The position numbers were made by a program, and so were the translations under genes. A stretch of 64,000 bases of DNA from assembly GCF_000429545.1 (NCBI RefSeq), contig NZ_AUCB01000007.1, positions 62,001 to 126,000 of the forward strand, in the 5' to 3' direction. Within the stretch, counting starts at the first letter, position 1, and each line of letters starts with the position of its first letter. Positions 41,995-50,100 of this stretch are shown one piece after another. Under the pieces are notes generated by a model that saw only the letters and a program-made list of their open reading frames with translations, did no database searches and was not told where the DNA came from. Source of the DNA: Arenibacter certesii DSM 19833 (GTDB taxonomy: Bacteria > Bacteroidota > Bacteroidia > Flavobacteriales > Flavobacteriaceae).

Positions 41995-42942
41995 TATTTG
42001 GAAAGAAATTACCCATATATAAAACAGAGCAATAAAGTGTAGCAAGGATATAAATAAGGATTGATGCAGAGCCCCTCAAGATATTAATTCCTTGATGGGC
42101 TCTCTTTAAGCGAGGCTAGCCTAATTTAATTGGATAATTACTAACGTCAAATAATAGATAATTTTAAATAACTTTTTTTTCAGCTTAATGTTCTTTATCG
42201 ATATAAGAGGCCTTTGTGTTATTGCTCCTAATATGAAACCGGAAACTACAATTAAAGCTTATTACGTTTAACCACAATTTCACTAGGAGTTTGCGCTAAG
42301 GATTCGCAGATCCGATTCAAAAACTGCCAACACAATACCACACCCTCAACATCATCATCACAGCTTAGTTTAATATTGGCGCAACAGTAAACCCTTGTCC
42401 TTATAATTTTGTCAGTTGGAGAACGAGCATTATTACAATTCCCTCTTTATCTGCAATTACCGCTACATTATTTATTAGCAATTTGGATAACTAAAATCGC
42501 ATTCTTCTTAAAGGCAAACTGAGAATCCTACATGCATTAGCAAATAAGATAGCATGAAAAGTATATACTTTTCTCATCATGCCCCGTAATGGGAATTTGC
42601 GCAGCAACTCCATTTTTAATAAAAGTAGAAACTTCTAGGTTATTTTAAGTCGCTTTAGGGAAGTTTGGTATACCCTATTTATGGAGTCTAAAGAGCAAGT
42701 AAATAAATAAGAGGAGAGAATAAGTACACCTACTTATGTAACAATGTTTCTGTTGCGACCATTAATCATATTAATTTACATCGTTAAATAATTTTTATAC
42801 CATATATATTAAGGACAAAATTTTTGTATTAAATTGCCTTCTCCGTTCAGATAGAAGCCATTCAATAATAAAAAAGAATCCGCTTCGCATAGTTTAAAAA
42901 AAGAAAAATAAGAAAATCTGCAAAATAATAATAAGCAAGCAT
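41995..42942. other. One-kilobase gene-free region between polA and rplM
   Basis: No convincing gene on either strand. Noted inside: a weak terminator just after polA; a possible decayed secreted-protein start, with ATG at 42233 giving MKPETTIKAYYV then stop, and a frame-shifted signal-like continuation from 42259 (LLRLTTISLGVCAKDSQ) that ends at 42390; and an AT-rich 7-bp hairpin ATAAGTA / TACTTAT at 42720-42737. The rplM promoter lies at the right end. Confidence 0.45.
42069..42102 (+). terminator. Probable polA terminator
   Basis: GAGCCC (42069-42074) pairs with GGGCTC (42097-42102), and TCAAG with CTTGA inside, with one mismatch between. The following TCTTTAAG is a poor T-run. Confidence 0.5.
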
Positions 42943-42972
42943 TTGTAATTCAAGTTAATAATTGTACATTTG
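42943..42972 (+). promoter_or_regulatory. Promoter of the rplM-rpsI(-rpsB-tsf) ribosomal operon
   Basis: TTG (42943-42945), a 19-base spacer, then TACATTTG (42965-42972): a strong Bacteroidota promoter. A small hairpin CCCGT-TAA-ACGGG (42976-42988) lies at or next to the expected transcription start. The rplM start follows at 43020. Confidence 0.75.
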
Positions 42973-43019
42973 CAGCCCGTTAAACGGGATTTTAGTGTTT
43001 AATAAATAAATATATTAGT

Positions 43020-43475
43020 GTGGATACATTAAGCTACAAGACGATTTCGGCCAATAAGGCAACCGTTGACAAAGAATGGTTACTAGTTGATGCTGAAGGA
43101 GAAACATTGGGCCGTCTTGCTTCTAAGGTAGCGATGTTACTTAGAGGGAAGTACAAGCCTAGTTTTACGCCACATGTTGATTGCGGGGATAATGTTGTTA
43201 TTATCAATGCCGAAAAAATCAACTTGTCTGGCAAGAAGTGGGATTCAAAAACCTACATTCGCTACACCGGCTACCCAGGAGGTCAAAGGTTTACATCAGC
43301 TAAAGAGATGTTGTCTAAAGACCCAGCGCGTATTATCGAGAAATCCGTAAAAGGGATGTTACCTAAAAACAAATTAGGTGCTACGCTTTTCAGAAATCTG
43401 AAGGTATATGCTGGAGCAGACCACAATCAGGAAGCGCAAAAACCAAAAGCAATTAACTTAAACGACCTAAGGTAA
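43020..43475 (+). CDS. rplM: 50S ribosomal protein L13
   Basis: A 151-residue large-subunit protein. The sequence DKEWLLVDAEGETLGRLASKVAMLLRGKYKPSFTPHVDCGDNVVIINAEKI is the L13 core, and RNLKVYAGADHNQEAQKP ends it. The start is GTG at 43020, giving the usual MDTLSYKTISANKATV; there is no ATG nearby. Its stop codon overlaps the rpsI start (TAATG), so the two are translationally coupled. Confidence 0.97.
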   Translation: MDTLSYKTISANKATVDKEWLLVDAEGETLGRLASKVAMLLRGKYKPSFTPHVDCGDNVVIINAEKINLSGKKWDSKTYIRYTGYPGGQRFTSAKEMLSKDPARIIEKSVKGMLPKNKLGATLFRNLKVYAGADHNQEAQKPKAINLNDLR

Positions 43476-43861
43476 TGGAAATAATTCATAAAATCGGTAG
43501 AAGGAAAACGGCGGTTGCTAGAGTATATCTTTCTCAGGGAAGTGGTAACATCACTATCAATGACAAAGAACTGAGCACCTACTTTCCTACTGCAACATTA
43601 CAGTACAAAGTAAATCAGCCATTTACTTTAACCAACAACGTAGACAGCTTTGATGTAAACGTAAACGTATTTGGTGGTGGAACAACAGGACAGGCAGAAG
43701 CAATTCGTTTGGCCTTATCCAGAGCATTGTGTGAATTGGATGAAGAGCACAGATCTGCACTTAAACCAGAAGGTCTTTTAACTAGAGATCCAAGAATGGT
43801 TGAGCGTAAGAAATACGGTCAGAAGAAAGCTCGTAAGAAATTCCAGTTCTCTAAACGTTAA
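43475..43861 (+). CDS. rpsI: 30S ribosomal protein S9
   Basis: A 128-residue small-subunit protein with the S9 features IGRRKTAVARVYLSQGSG and the basic C-terminal tail ending KKYGQKKARKKFQFSKR, which reaches towards the P-site tRNA. It is coupled to rplM through the TAATG overlap. rpsB follows after a structured 234-base gap. Confidence 0.97.
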   Translation: MEIIHKIGRRKTAVARVYLSQGSGNITINDKELSTYFPTATLQYKVNQPFTLTNNVDSFDVNVNVFGGGTTGQAEAIRLALSRALCELDEEHRSALKPEGLLTRDPRMVERKKYGQKKARKKFQFSKR

Positions 43862-43923
43862 GATTACATTATCAAAGTCGATACTGGCAACAGTTCGGAA
43901 TTATTACAAATTGTTCATTGGAA

Positions 43924-44062
43924 GCCTTCTTAAAGAGGGCAATTAAAAAATACCGATCCAATTTAATTGGAAGCTTGGTCCAGGCAGCCCCTGATCCAAG
44001 TAACGGGAAATTAGTTTAGCATCTAAATATTAAAGGCTCCCATTGGGTACCACTTTAATATT
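43924..44062 (+). promoter_or_regulatory. Structured RNA region before rpsB (possible autoregulatory leader)
   Basis: Four successive stem-loops are visible in the rpsI-rpsB gap: GCCTTCTT/AAGAGGGC (43924-43940, one G-T pair); CCAATT/AATTGG (43958-43970); CTTGG/CCAAG with inner CAGG/CCTG (43974-44000); and a 10-bp perfect stem AATATTAAAG/CTTTAATATT (44026-44062) topped by CCC-ATT-GGG. The rpsB ATG lies 33 bases further on. No TAnnTTTG promoter is seen in this gap, so the RNA is probably part of the rplM transcript. A role in S2 feedback control is inference. Confidence 0.5.
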
Positions 44063-44095
44063 GCTAATTCAAAGGAACGTAAACTAAGAAAATAA

Positions 44096-45148
44096 ATGGC
44101 AAATAAAATTGAAGTAAAAGACCTTTTAGAGGCAGGTGTACATTTTGGACACCTTACCAGAAAATGGAATCCTAACATGGCGCCCTACATCTACATGGAG
44201 CGTAATGGAATTCACGTTATCAACCTTTACAAAACTGTTGCAAAATTAGAAGAGACCAATGATGCTCTTAGAAAGATTGCAGCTTCCGGTAGAAAAGTAC
44301 TTTTTGTAGCTACCAAAAAACAAGCTAAAGATATAGTTGCTGAAAAAGCAACAAATGTTAATATGCCCTACATCACTGAAAGATGGCCAGGTGGTATGTT
44401 GACCAACTTCGTTACTATCCGTAAAGCAGTCAAGAAAATGGCTACGATTGATAGAATGAAGAAGGACGGTACTTTTAACACTCTTTCCAAAAAAGAGCGT
44501 TTACAAGTAGATCGTTTACGTGCTAAATTAGAAAAGAACTTAGGTTCTATTTCTGAAATGACACGTCTACCTGCAGCAATCTTTGTTGTAGATACTATGC
44601 GTGAGCACATTGCAGTGAAAGAAGCTATAAAGCTGAACATTCCAATTTTTGCAATGGTAGATACTAATTCAGATCCAAGAGAGATCGATTATATCGTTCC
44701 ATCCAATGATGATGCCTCTAAATCTATTGACATCATTATGCAATCTGTTACTTCCGCAATTGCCGAAGGTTTAGCAGAACGTAAATCTGAAAAGCAATCT
44801 GAAAAAGAAGGCAAAGAAGATGCTAAGCCAAAAGCAAAAAAAGCAACTAAAGCAAAAGAAACTACTGAAGCTCCTAAGGAGGCTGTAGAAAAATCTGCTG
44901 ACGACCTTACCAAAGTAGAAGGTATCGGTCCTAAAATAGCTGAGATATTCCAAGAGGCTGGTATTAATACTTTTGCGGATCTAGCTGCTAAATCTGAGGA
45001 AGACCTAACGGCTATCCTTACAGAAGCAGGACCAGCATTTGCTTCCAAAAACCCTGGGTCATGGTCTAAGCAAGCTAAAATGGCTGCCGATGGTAAATGG
45101 GATGAGCTTAAGGAATGGCAAGACAGCGTTAAAGGAGGAATAGAATAG
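44096..45148 (+). CDS. rpsB: 30S ribosomal protein S2 with a C-terminal helix-hairpin-helix extension
   Basis: Small-subunit protein of the 30S head/body junction. Residues 1 to about 235 are normal S2 (LLEAGVHFGHLTRKWNPNMAPYIY, RWPGGMLTNFVTIRKAVKK, FAMVDTNSDPREIDYIVPSNDD). Then comes a Lys/Glu/Ala-rich linker (about 236-266) and an extra domain at 267-350 beginning SADDLTKVEGIGPKIAEIFQ and containing INTFADLAAKSEEDL and GSWSKQAKMAADGKWDELKEW. The extra domain resembles a helix-hairpin-helix module and is similar to the tail of ActC in this window. Total length 350 against about 240 for typical S2. tsf follows. Confidence 0.97.
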   Translation: MANKIEVKDLLEAGVHFGHLTRKWNPNMAPYIYMERNGIHVINLYKTVAKLEETNDALRKIAASGRKVLFVATKKQAKDIVAEKATNVNMPYITERWPGGMLTNFVTIRKAVKKMATIDRMKKDGTFNTLSKKERLQVDRLRAKLEKNLGSISEMTRLPAAIFVVDTMREHIAVKEAIKLNIPIFAMVDTNSDPREIDYIVPSNDDASKSIDIIMQSVTSAIAEGLAERKSEKQSEKEGKEDAKPKAKKATKAKETTEAPKEAVEKSADDLTKVEGIGPKIAEIFQEAGINTFADLAAKSEEDLTAILTEAGPAFASKNPGSWSKQAKMAADGKWDELKEWQDSVKGGIE

Positions 45149-45187
45149 TCCCCCTTTAATTTAAAACCGAAAATAAATTTAACCCTA

Positions 45188-45222
45188 CCCTAAACAGGAT
45201 CTAATTTAGATCCCGTTTAGGG
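45188..45222 (+). promoter_or_regulatory. Long hairpin between rpsB and tsf
   Basis: CCCTAAAC-A-GGATCTAA (45188-45204) pairs with TTAGATCC-C-GTTTAGGG (45206-45222): 16 pairs with one A-C mismatch and almost no loop. No T-run follows, so it is not a standard terminator. It may be a processing, stability or attenuation site; that is inference. Confidence 0.6.
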
Positions 45223-45242
45223 AGATTTAATACAAAAATAAA

Positions 45243-46067
45243 ATGGCAAAAATTACCGCCGCAGAGGTAAATAAGTTACGAAAAGCAACAGGTGCAGGCA
45301 TGATGGATTGCAAAAATGCATTGGTTGAAGCTGAAGGAGATTTTGACAAAGCAATTGAAGTTCTTCGTAAAAAAGGACAGAAAGTAGCTGCAAAAAGAGC
45401 CGACAGGGATTCTTCCGAAGGTGCTGCTATTGCAAAAGTGAATGCAGACAATACTTCAGGGGTTATTATTTCCTTGAACTGTGAGACTGATTTTGTTGCC
45501 AAGAACGATACTTTCGTAAACCTTGCTAACGAATTAGCAGACCTAGCATTGAACTTTGATTCTAAAGAAGCTTTCTTAAATGCCGATTTCAACGGTGTTA
45601 CGGTACAGGATAAACTTACCGAGCAAACAGGGGTAATAGGTGAGAAAATAGAAATAGGCGGATTTAGCAGACTTTCTGCTCCTTTTGTTGGTTCTTATAT
45701 CCATGCAGGTAACAAAATAGCCACTTTAGTTGGCCTTTCAGCTGCTGTTGACGGTGCTGATGTTGTTGCTAAAGACGTTGCTATGCAAGCTGCTGCCATG
45801 AATCCAGTAGCCCTTAACGAAGATGGTGTTGACCAATCTATTATTGACAAAGAAGTTGAAATAGCTAAAGATCAATTGCGCCAAGAAGGAAAGCCAGAAG
45901 CTATGTTAGACAATATCGCTCAAGGTAAAATAAAGCGTTTCTTTAAAGACAATACCCTAGTAAATCAAGATTTTATTAAAGACAGCAAACAAAGTGTTGC
46001 AGAGTACGTAAAATCTATTGATTCTAATTTAGAGGTTACTGGTTTTGAAAGAGTTGCCTTAGGGTAA
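45243..46067 (+). CDS. tsf: Translation elongation factor Ts
   Basis: Nucleotide-exchange factor for EF-Tu, 274 residues. The N-terminal UBA-like domain KLRKATGAGMMDCKNALVEAEGDFDKAIEVLRKKG and the core motif VISLNCETDFVAKND are diagnostic; VGLSAAVDGADVVAKDVAMQAAAMNP is the second core repeat. It is 94 bases after rpsB across the hairpin above and is followed by a strong terminator. Confidence 0.97.
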   Translation: MAKITAAEVNKLRKATGAGMMDCKNALVEAEGDFDKAIEVLRKKGQKVAAKRADRDSSEGAAIAKVNADNTSGVIISLNCETDFVAKNDTFVNLANELADLALNFDSKEAFLNADFNGVTVQDKLTEQTGVIGEKIEIGGFSRLSAPFVGSYIHAGNKIATLVGLSAAVDGADVVAKDVAMQAAAMNPVALNEDGVDQSIIDKEVEIAKDQLRQEGKPEAMLDNIAQGKIKRFFKDNTLVNQDFIKDSKQSVAEYVKSIDSNLEVTGFERVALG

Positions 46068-46090
46068 TTTCAAACAACCAATATTATACG

Positions 46091-46118
46091 ACCCGCTTTT
46101 TTTAAAAGCGGGTTTTTT
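46091..46118 (+). terminator. Terminator of the rpsB-tsf transcript
   Basis: A perfect 10-bp stem ACCCGCTTTT / AAAAGCGGGT with loop TTT and a T-run, 24 bases past the tsf stop. Confidence 0.93.
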
Positions 46119-46351
46119 TGTGCCCATACTTTCAGATTCCTGATACGACAATTTCTAAGTTACACAATCTAAAGACCGTAAACATGTAGTAAAAACACAG
46201 TCAACTCGTAGGACACTTCCAAGGAACAGATACAGCCCACATAGCAGTAAACCCTCCCCTACACGACCAAGAAGTATAAAAGCAGCAGACGGACCCTAAT
46301 TGTCTTAGCTTTCACCATATACAAAGAACCAATACCTTAACTTACAGAAAC
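46119..46351. other. Spacer between convergent terminators; nothing recognised
   Basis: About 230 bases lying between the tsf terminator and the M61 peptidase terminator. No coding frame or hairpin of note. Confidence 0.5.
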
Positions 46352-46383
46352 AAAAAAAAGCGCTAAGTTTATCAGCGCCTTTT
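46352..46383 (-). terminator. Terminator of the M61 peptidase gene
   Basis: GCGCT (46360-46364) pairs with AGCGC (46374-46378). On the minus strand the hairpin is followed by TTTTTTTTG, 20 bases past the stop codon. Confidence 0.75.
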
Positions 46384-46403
46384 AGATAAATAATCAAAAA
46401 TCG

Positions 46404-48296
46404 CTACCCCTTTAGCCAGGAAATCCTAAGCTCTTGCTGCTCATTGGCAACTCCTTCTATAGGCACCAGCTTTTTAACTTCCAAAGTTGGCCTACCCACC
46501 TTTCCCTTTATTTCAATTACCTCACCATCCCTTACCACCACCAATTTAATATCTTTCTCCGGCGTCCATCCAAAACTTTCACCAATAATGGGCCTAATGG
46601 TTTCTAAAGTGATCTTTGTACCGTCAATATTCTTTAAAATATCACCTCCTTGAATTCCAAGATCTTTGAAGAATGAACTCAGTGTAATTCCTTGTCTTAC
46701 AAACACCTCATTGAGATTTTTAGGATCTACATCTATAAACGGGATTTCCCCATCAAAGAAATACCCAGTTGCCACACTTTCAGAGATCACATGCAAACCT
46801 ACTTTACTCCATAACTCGCCATAATCCACCGGAGTATCCCCTACCACATGATCATCAAAAAATACTTGGATTTCAGGATAGCTCATCCCAACTATTTCAC
46901 CTATTAGCTCCTCATCCTTAAAAGGAATATTCTCACCATATTTCTTAGAGAGTTCTTTCATCAGCAAAAGCACTCCCTTTTCACCATTACTCAATTCTCT
47001 AAGTCTAATATCCAGTGCCATATTTACCAAGGCCCCTTTTTCGTAAATATTCACGAAATTACTCTTATAAGGTTCAGTTAACACGTTTTTGCTAAGTTCT
47101 GTCAATGACATTTCATCGTCATATGCACTGGAATTAGCCACTTTATCCATTAAACGCCCATAAAATTCTTCCTCGGATATTAGCCCCTGCTGAATTTGAA
47201 AAAGATTAGCAAAATACTCCGTAGTCCCCTCATACATCCACAAATGTTTGGACATTTTTGGATCGTTAAAATTAAAATTCCTTATTTCCTCCGAATGTAC
47301 GCTCAAAGGAGTAACTATATGAAAAAATTCATGGGAGACTATATCAATAAGCGACTCCTCTAAACGATCTTTAGGCATTCCCTCCGGTAACACCACTACC
47401 GTGGAAGTATGATGCTCCAAGGCGCCATATCCACTGGCGTCCGTATCTTCCATAGTGGACAGGTATAATAAAATAGCGTAATGCTTAGTACTATTAATAT
47501 CACCCAGAAATTTTTTTTGACCTGCCATCATTTTCTCCATACTTCCTCTAAGGCCGGCAGCAGTATATACTCCATTCGGAGAATACACGCTAAGAGTTAC
47601 CTTAATGTCATTAACCATAAAAGTTTCCGTATTGGGTTTTCCATATAATATGGGATTGTCAACTACTTCAAAATAGCGACGTGCCACAAAGGTATCTACT
47701 CCTGGTTTTTCAGCGTTTACATCCTCCTTAACCAAGGTAGTTACCGGCACCAGTCCATTTGGGGCGGTAATGTGTAAGTGATAGGGCACCTCTTCCAGAT
47801 CATTAAAATACCCTATAAATCCATGCAGGTTCAACATAAAATTTTCTCCTTCTAAAATATTAGTCCCAGCAGGTGAGAATATCTTATCCTCAACCTCTGA
47901 TTCCGTATCATAGGTATCATTCACCCAATAAGACACCCTATCTAATTCCTTGGCATTGGCAATATGCCAACTATTATCATCTAGCCGCTCAATCTTCAGC
48001 TCCTTACCCTTATAATCCAACGCCTTAAACTGTTCAATATACTTACCGTAATTATCCACACTATAGGTGCCAGGGACTATTTTTGGTATATAGAAAGTAA
48101 CATTATCAGAAGAAAATGGCCCCGGATCTACCGTTACCATAACTTTATCATCCACTATATTCACCAAATCCATATCAACAACTACAGGGGCAACATCTGA
48201 GGGTTGAGCTATTTTTGTGGTACCACAACTGTAAATTAATACTGCTACCAATCCCAATAACCAGCATTTCCTTAAATTCTTTAGATTTCGATACAT
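46404..48296 (-). CDS. M61-family (glycyl aminopeptidase-like) metallopeptidase lipoprotein with PDZ domain
   Basis: A 630-residue zinc peptidase exported as a lipoprotein (lipobox IYSC, Cys24). An N-terminal beta domain (about 35-200) precedes the catalytic domain, with the zinc motif H322-E-F-F-H326 and the downstream Glu in MYEGTTEYFANLF. A PDZ domain near 530-600 (GITLSSFFKDLGIQGGDILKNIDGTKI) probably aids substrate binding. The substrate is unknown. It lies on the opposite strand between tsf and pyrH, which are adjacent in many bacteria. Confidence 0.92.
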   Translation of the reverse strand: MYRNLKNLRKCWLLGLVAVLIYSCGTTKIAQPSDVAPVVVDMDLVNIVDDKVMVTVDPGPFSSDNVTFYIPKIVPGTYSVDNYGKYIEQFKALDYKGKELKIERLDDNSWHIANAKELDRVSYWVNDTYDTESEVEDKIFSPAGTNILEGENFMLNLHGFIGYFNDLEEVPYHLHITAPNGLVPVTTLVKEDVNAEKPGVDTFVARRYFEVVDNPILYGKPNTETFMVNDIKVTLSVYSPNGVYTAAGLRGSMEKMMAGQKKFLGDINSTKHYAILLYLSTMEDTDASGYGALEHHTSTVVVLPEGMPKDRLEESLIDIVSHEFFHIVTPLSVHSEEIRNFNFNDPKMSKHLWMYEGTTEYFANLFQIQQGLISEEEFYGRLMDKVANSSAYDDEMSLTELSKNVLTEPYKSNFVNIYEKGALVNMALDIRLRELSNGEKGVLLLMKELSKKYGENIPFKDEELIGEIVGMSYPEIQVFFDDHVVGDTPVDYGELWSKVGLHVISESVATGYFFDGEIPFIDVDPKNLNEVFVRQGITLSSFFKDLGIQGGDILKNIDGTKITLETIRPIIGESFGWTPEKDIKLVVVRDGEVIEIKGKVGRPTLEVKKLVPIEGVANEQQELRISWLKG

Positions 48297-48467
48297 ATTA
48301 CAAATTATTACAGATAATTAAATTTAGCACTACACCTAGCCCAAGGGCCAAGAAAAAAAAATGATATTCCATTTAAAAACCAAGATTAAAAAAATAAATT
48401 GAGCTACAACTATTCATTGTGAAATAATTAGGAGGCACGAATCATAGTTTCCAGTCTGCTTCATAAA

Positions 48468-48485
48468 TATTTTTGATTATTTTTG
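48468..48485 (+). promoter_or_regulatory. Possible pyrH-frr promoter
   Basis: Two overlapping TATTTTTG elements (48468-48475 and 48478-48485) fit the Bacteroidota -7 box. The first has TTT 17 bases upstream instead of TTG. The pyrH ATG is at 48507, about 20 bases later. Confidence 0.4.
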
Positions 48486-48506
48486 CTTTGAATTAATTAA
48501 AGCAAG

Positions 48507-49214
48507 ATGCAATACAAGAGAATACTATTAAAACTCAGTGGGGAAGCCTTAATGGGAGAGAATAAATACGGCATTGACCCAAAACGCCTATCTGAATATG
48601 CCGAAGAGATTAAAGAAGTGGTAGAGAAGGGCACTGAGGTTGCAATTGTAATTGGGGGCGGCAATATTTTTAGAGGCCTTGCAGGTGCAAGTCAGGGAAT
48701 GGATCGAGTGCAGGCAGACCATATGGGTATGTTGGCTACGGTAATAAATGGACTAGCTCTACAAAGCGCCTTAGAATTAAAAGGTGTACAAACAAGACTG
48801 CAATCTGCCATACAGATCAATGAGGTAGCAGAGCCTTTTATTAGAAGACGCGCTATGCGCCATTTAGAAAAAGGCAGAGTAGTAATATTTGGAGGTGGTA
48901 CCGGGAATCCATATTTCACTACCGATTCCGCAGCTGTTTTACGAGCAATAGAAATAGAGGCCAATGTAATCCTTAAGGGAACTCGCGTTGATGGTATATA
49001 TACCTCCGATCCAGAAAAGGACAAAACAGCCACCAAGTTTGACTCCATAACCTTTAAAGATGTTCTTACAAAGGGATTAAAAGTAATGGATACAACTGCC
49101 TTTACGCTTAGTCAAGAGAACGAATTACCTATTGTGGTTTTTGATATGAACAAAAAAGGAAACCTAGTTAAATTGGTTTCAGGAGAAAACATAGGAACTG
49201 TGGTAAACCTATAG
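48507..49214 (+). CDS. pyrH: UMP kinase
   Basis: Phosphorylates UMP to UDP in pyrimidine synthesis, a hexameric enzyme of the amino acid kinase fold. The 235-residue protein has [13 protein letters not shown] at the N-terminus, [46 protein letters not shown] and [15 protein letters not shown]. It precedes frr by 41 bases, the common pyrH-frr pair. Confidence 0.97.
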   Translation: MQYKRILLKLSGEALMGENKYGIDPKRLSEYAEEIKEVVEKGTEVAIVIGGGNIFRGLAGASQGMDRVQADHMGMLATVINGLALQSALELKGVQTRLQSAIQINEVAEPFIRRRAMRHLEKGRVVIFGGGTGNPYFTTDSAAVLRAIEIEANVILKGTRVDGIYTSDPEKDKTATKFDSITFKDVLTKGLKVMDTTAFTLSQENELPIVVFDMNKKGNLVKLVSGENIGTVVNL

Positions 49215-49255
49215 TTCTAAAAAATATTGAATTACATTTAACTAACATTTAGCAT

Positions 49256-49810
49256 ATGAACGAGGATATTAAATTTATACTGGACACCGCCAAAGAGGGA
49301 ATGGATAGCGCTATGGATCACTTAGAACGAATGTTCATAAAGATCAGGGCCGGAAGAGCTAGCCCCATAATGCTTTCTAGTGTGATGGTAGAATACTATG
49401 GCTCCCCTACCCCTTTATCACAGGTCGCCAATGTAAGCACTCCCGATGCTAGGACTATATCTGTTCAACCTTGGGAGAAAAATATGCTCCACGAGATTGA
49501 AAAGGCCATTATGAACGCTAACTTGGGATTCAATCCCATGAATAACGGAGATTTTGTAATCATTAATGTCCCTCCCCTGACCGAAGAGCGCAGGAAGGAT
49601 TTGGTAAAACAAGCTAAGGCTGAAGCCGAGGAAGCCAAAATAGGTGTCCGTAATGCTAGACAAGAAGCAAACAAAGAAATCAGAAATTTGGACGTTTCAG
49701 AAGACCTATTAAAAACTGCCGAAAACGACGTTCAGACCCTTACCGACAAATACATCAAGAAAATTGATGCCGTATTGGAGGTCAAAGAAGCAGAAGTAAT
49801 GAAGGTATAA
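49256..49810 (+). CDS. frr: Ribosome recycling factor
   Basis: With EF-G, splits the post-termination ribosome. The 184-residue protein shows the family core RAGRASPIMLSSVMVEYYG, TPLSQVANVSTPDARTISVQPW and IINVPPLTEERRKDLVKQAK. Co-transcribed with pyrH; a strong terminator follows. Confidence 0.97.
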   Translation: MNEDIKFILDTAKEGMDSAMDHLERMFIKIRAGRASPIMLSSVMVEYYGSPTPLSQVANVSTPDARTISVQPWEKNMLHEIEKAIMNANLGFNPMNNGDFVIINVPPLTEERRKDLVKQAKAEAEEAKIGVRNARQEANKEIRNLDVSEDLLKTAENDVQTLTDKYIKKIDAVLEVKEAEVMKV

Positions 49811-49830
49811 TCGCTGTAAACAATAAATTG

Positions 49831-49862
49831 AAAGAGCGACTTTAAAGGTCGCTCTTTTTATT
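49831..49862 (+). terminator. Terminator of pyrH-frr
   Basis: A perfect stem AAAGAGCGAC (49831-49840) / GTCGCTCTTT (49848-49857) followed by TTATTTTA. Confidence 0.92.
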
Positions 49863-49984
49863 TTACAGAGTAAACCTACCTTAATAAAGTACCCACCTAC
49901 CCCGCACACTTCCCCATTACCCGTACTAACCTTCTTCTACTTGTTTTTTGACTCCCCATCCTAGGAACAAAAGCAATCATTCTC

Positions 49985-49992
49985 TACCTTTG
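49985..49992 (+). promoter_or_regulatory. Possible -7 element of the MMPL exporter gene
   Basis: TACCTTTG matches TAnnTTTG and lies about 110 bases before the ATG. No TTG is found at the proper upstream distance. Confidence 0.35.
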
Positions 49993-50100
49993 CCCGCATA
50001 TAATTTTAAATCTCCGCAAAGAACTATTTCTTCTTACCGGATTTTGATTTATAAAGAATTTTGCCCTATAGGGCTAAGTGATAAACGAAGTATCTACTAA

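Noticed and set aside
42720-42737. Small AT-rich hairpin as an sRNA terminator
   Set aside because: Only seven A/T-dominated pairs with no T-run and no promoter nearby.
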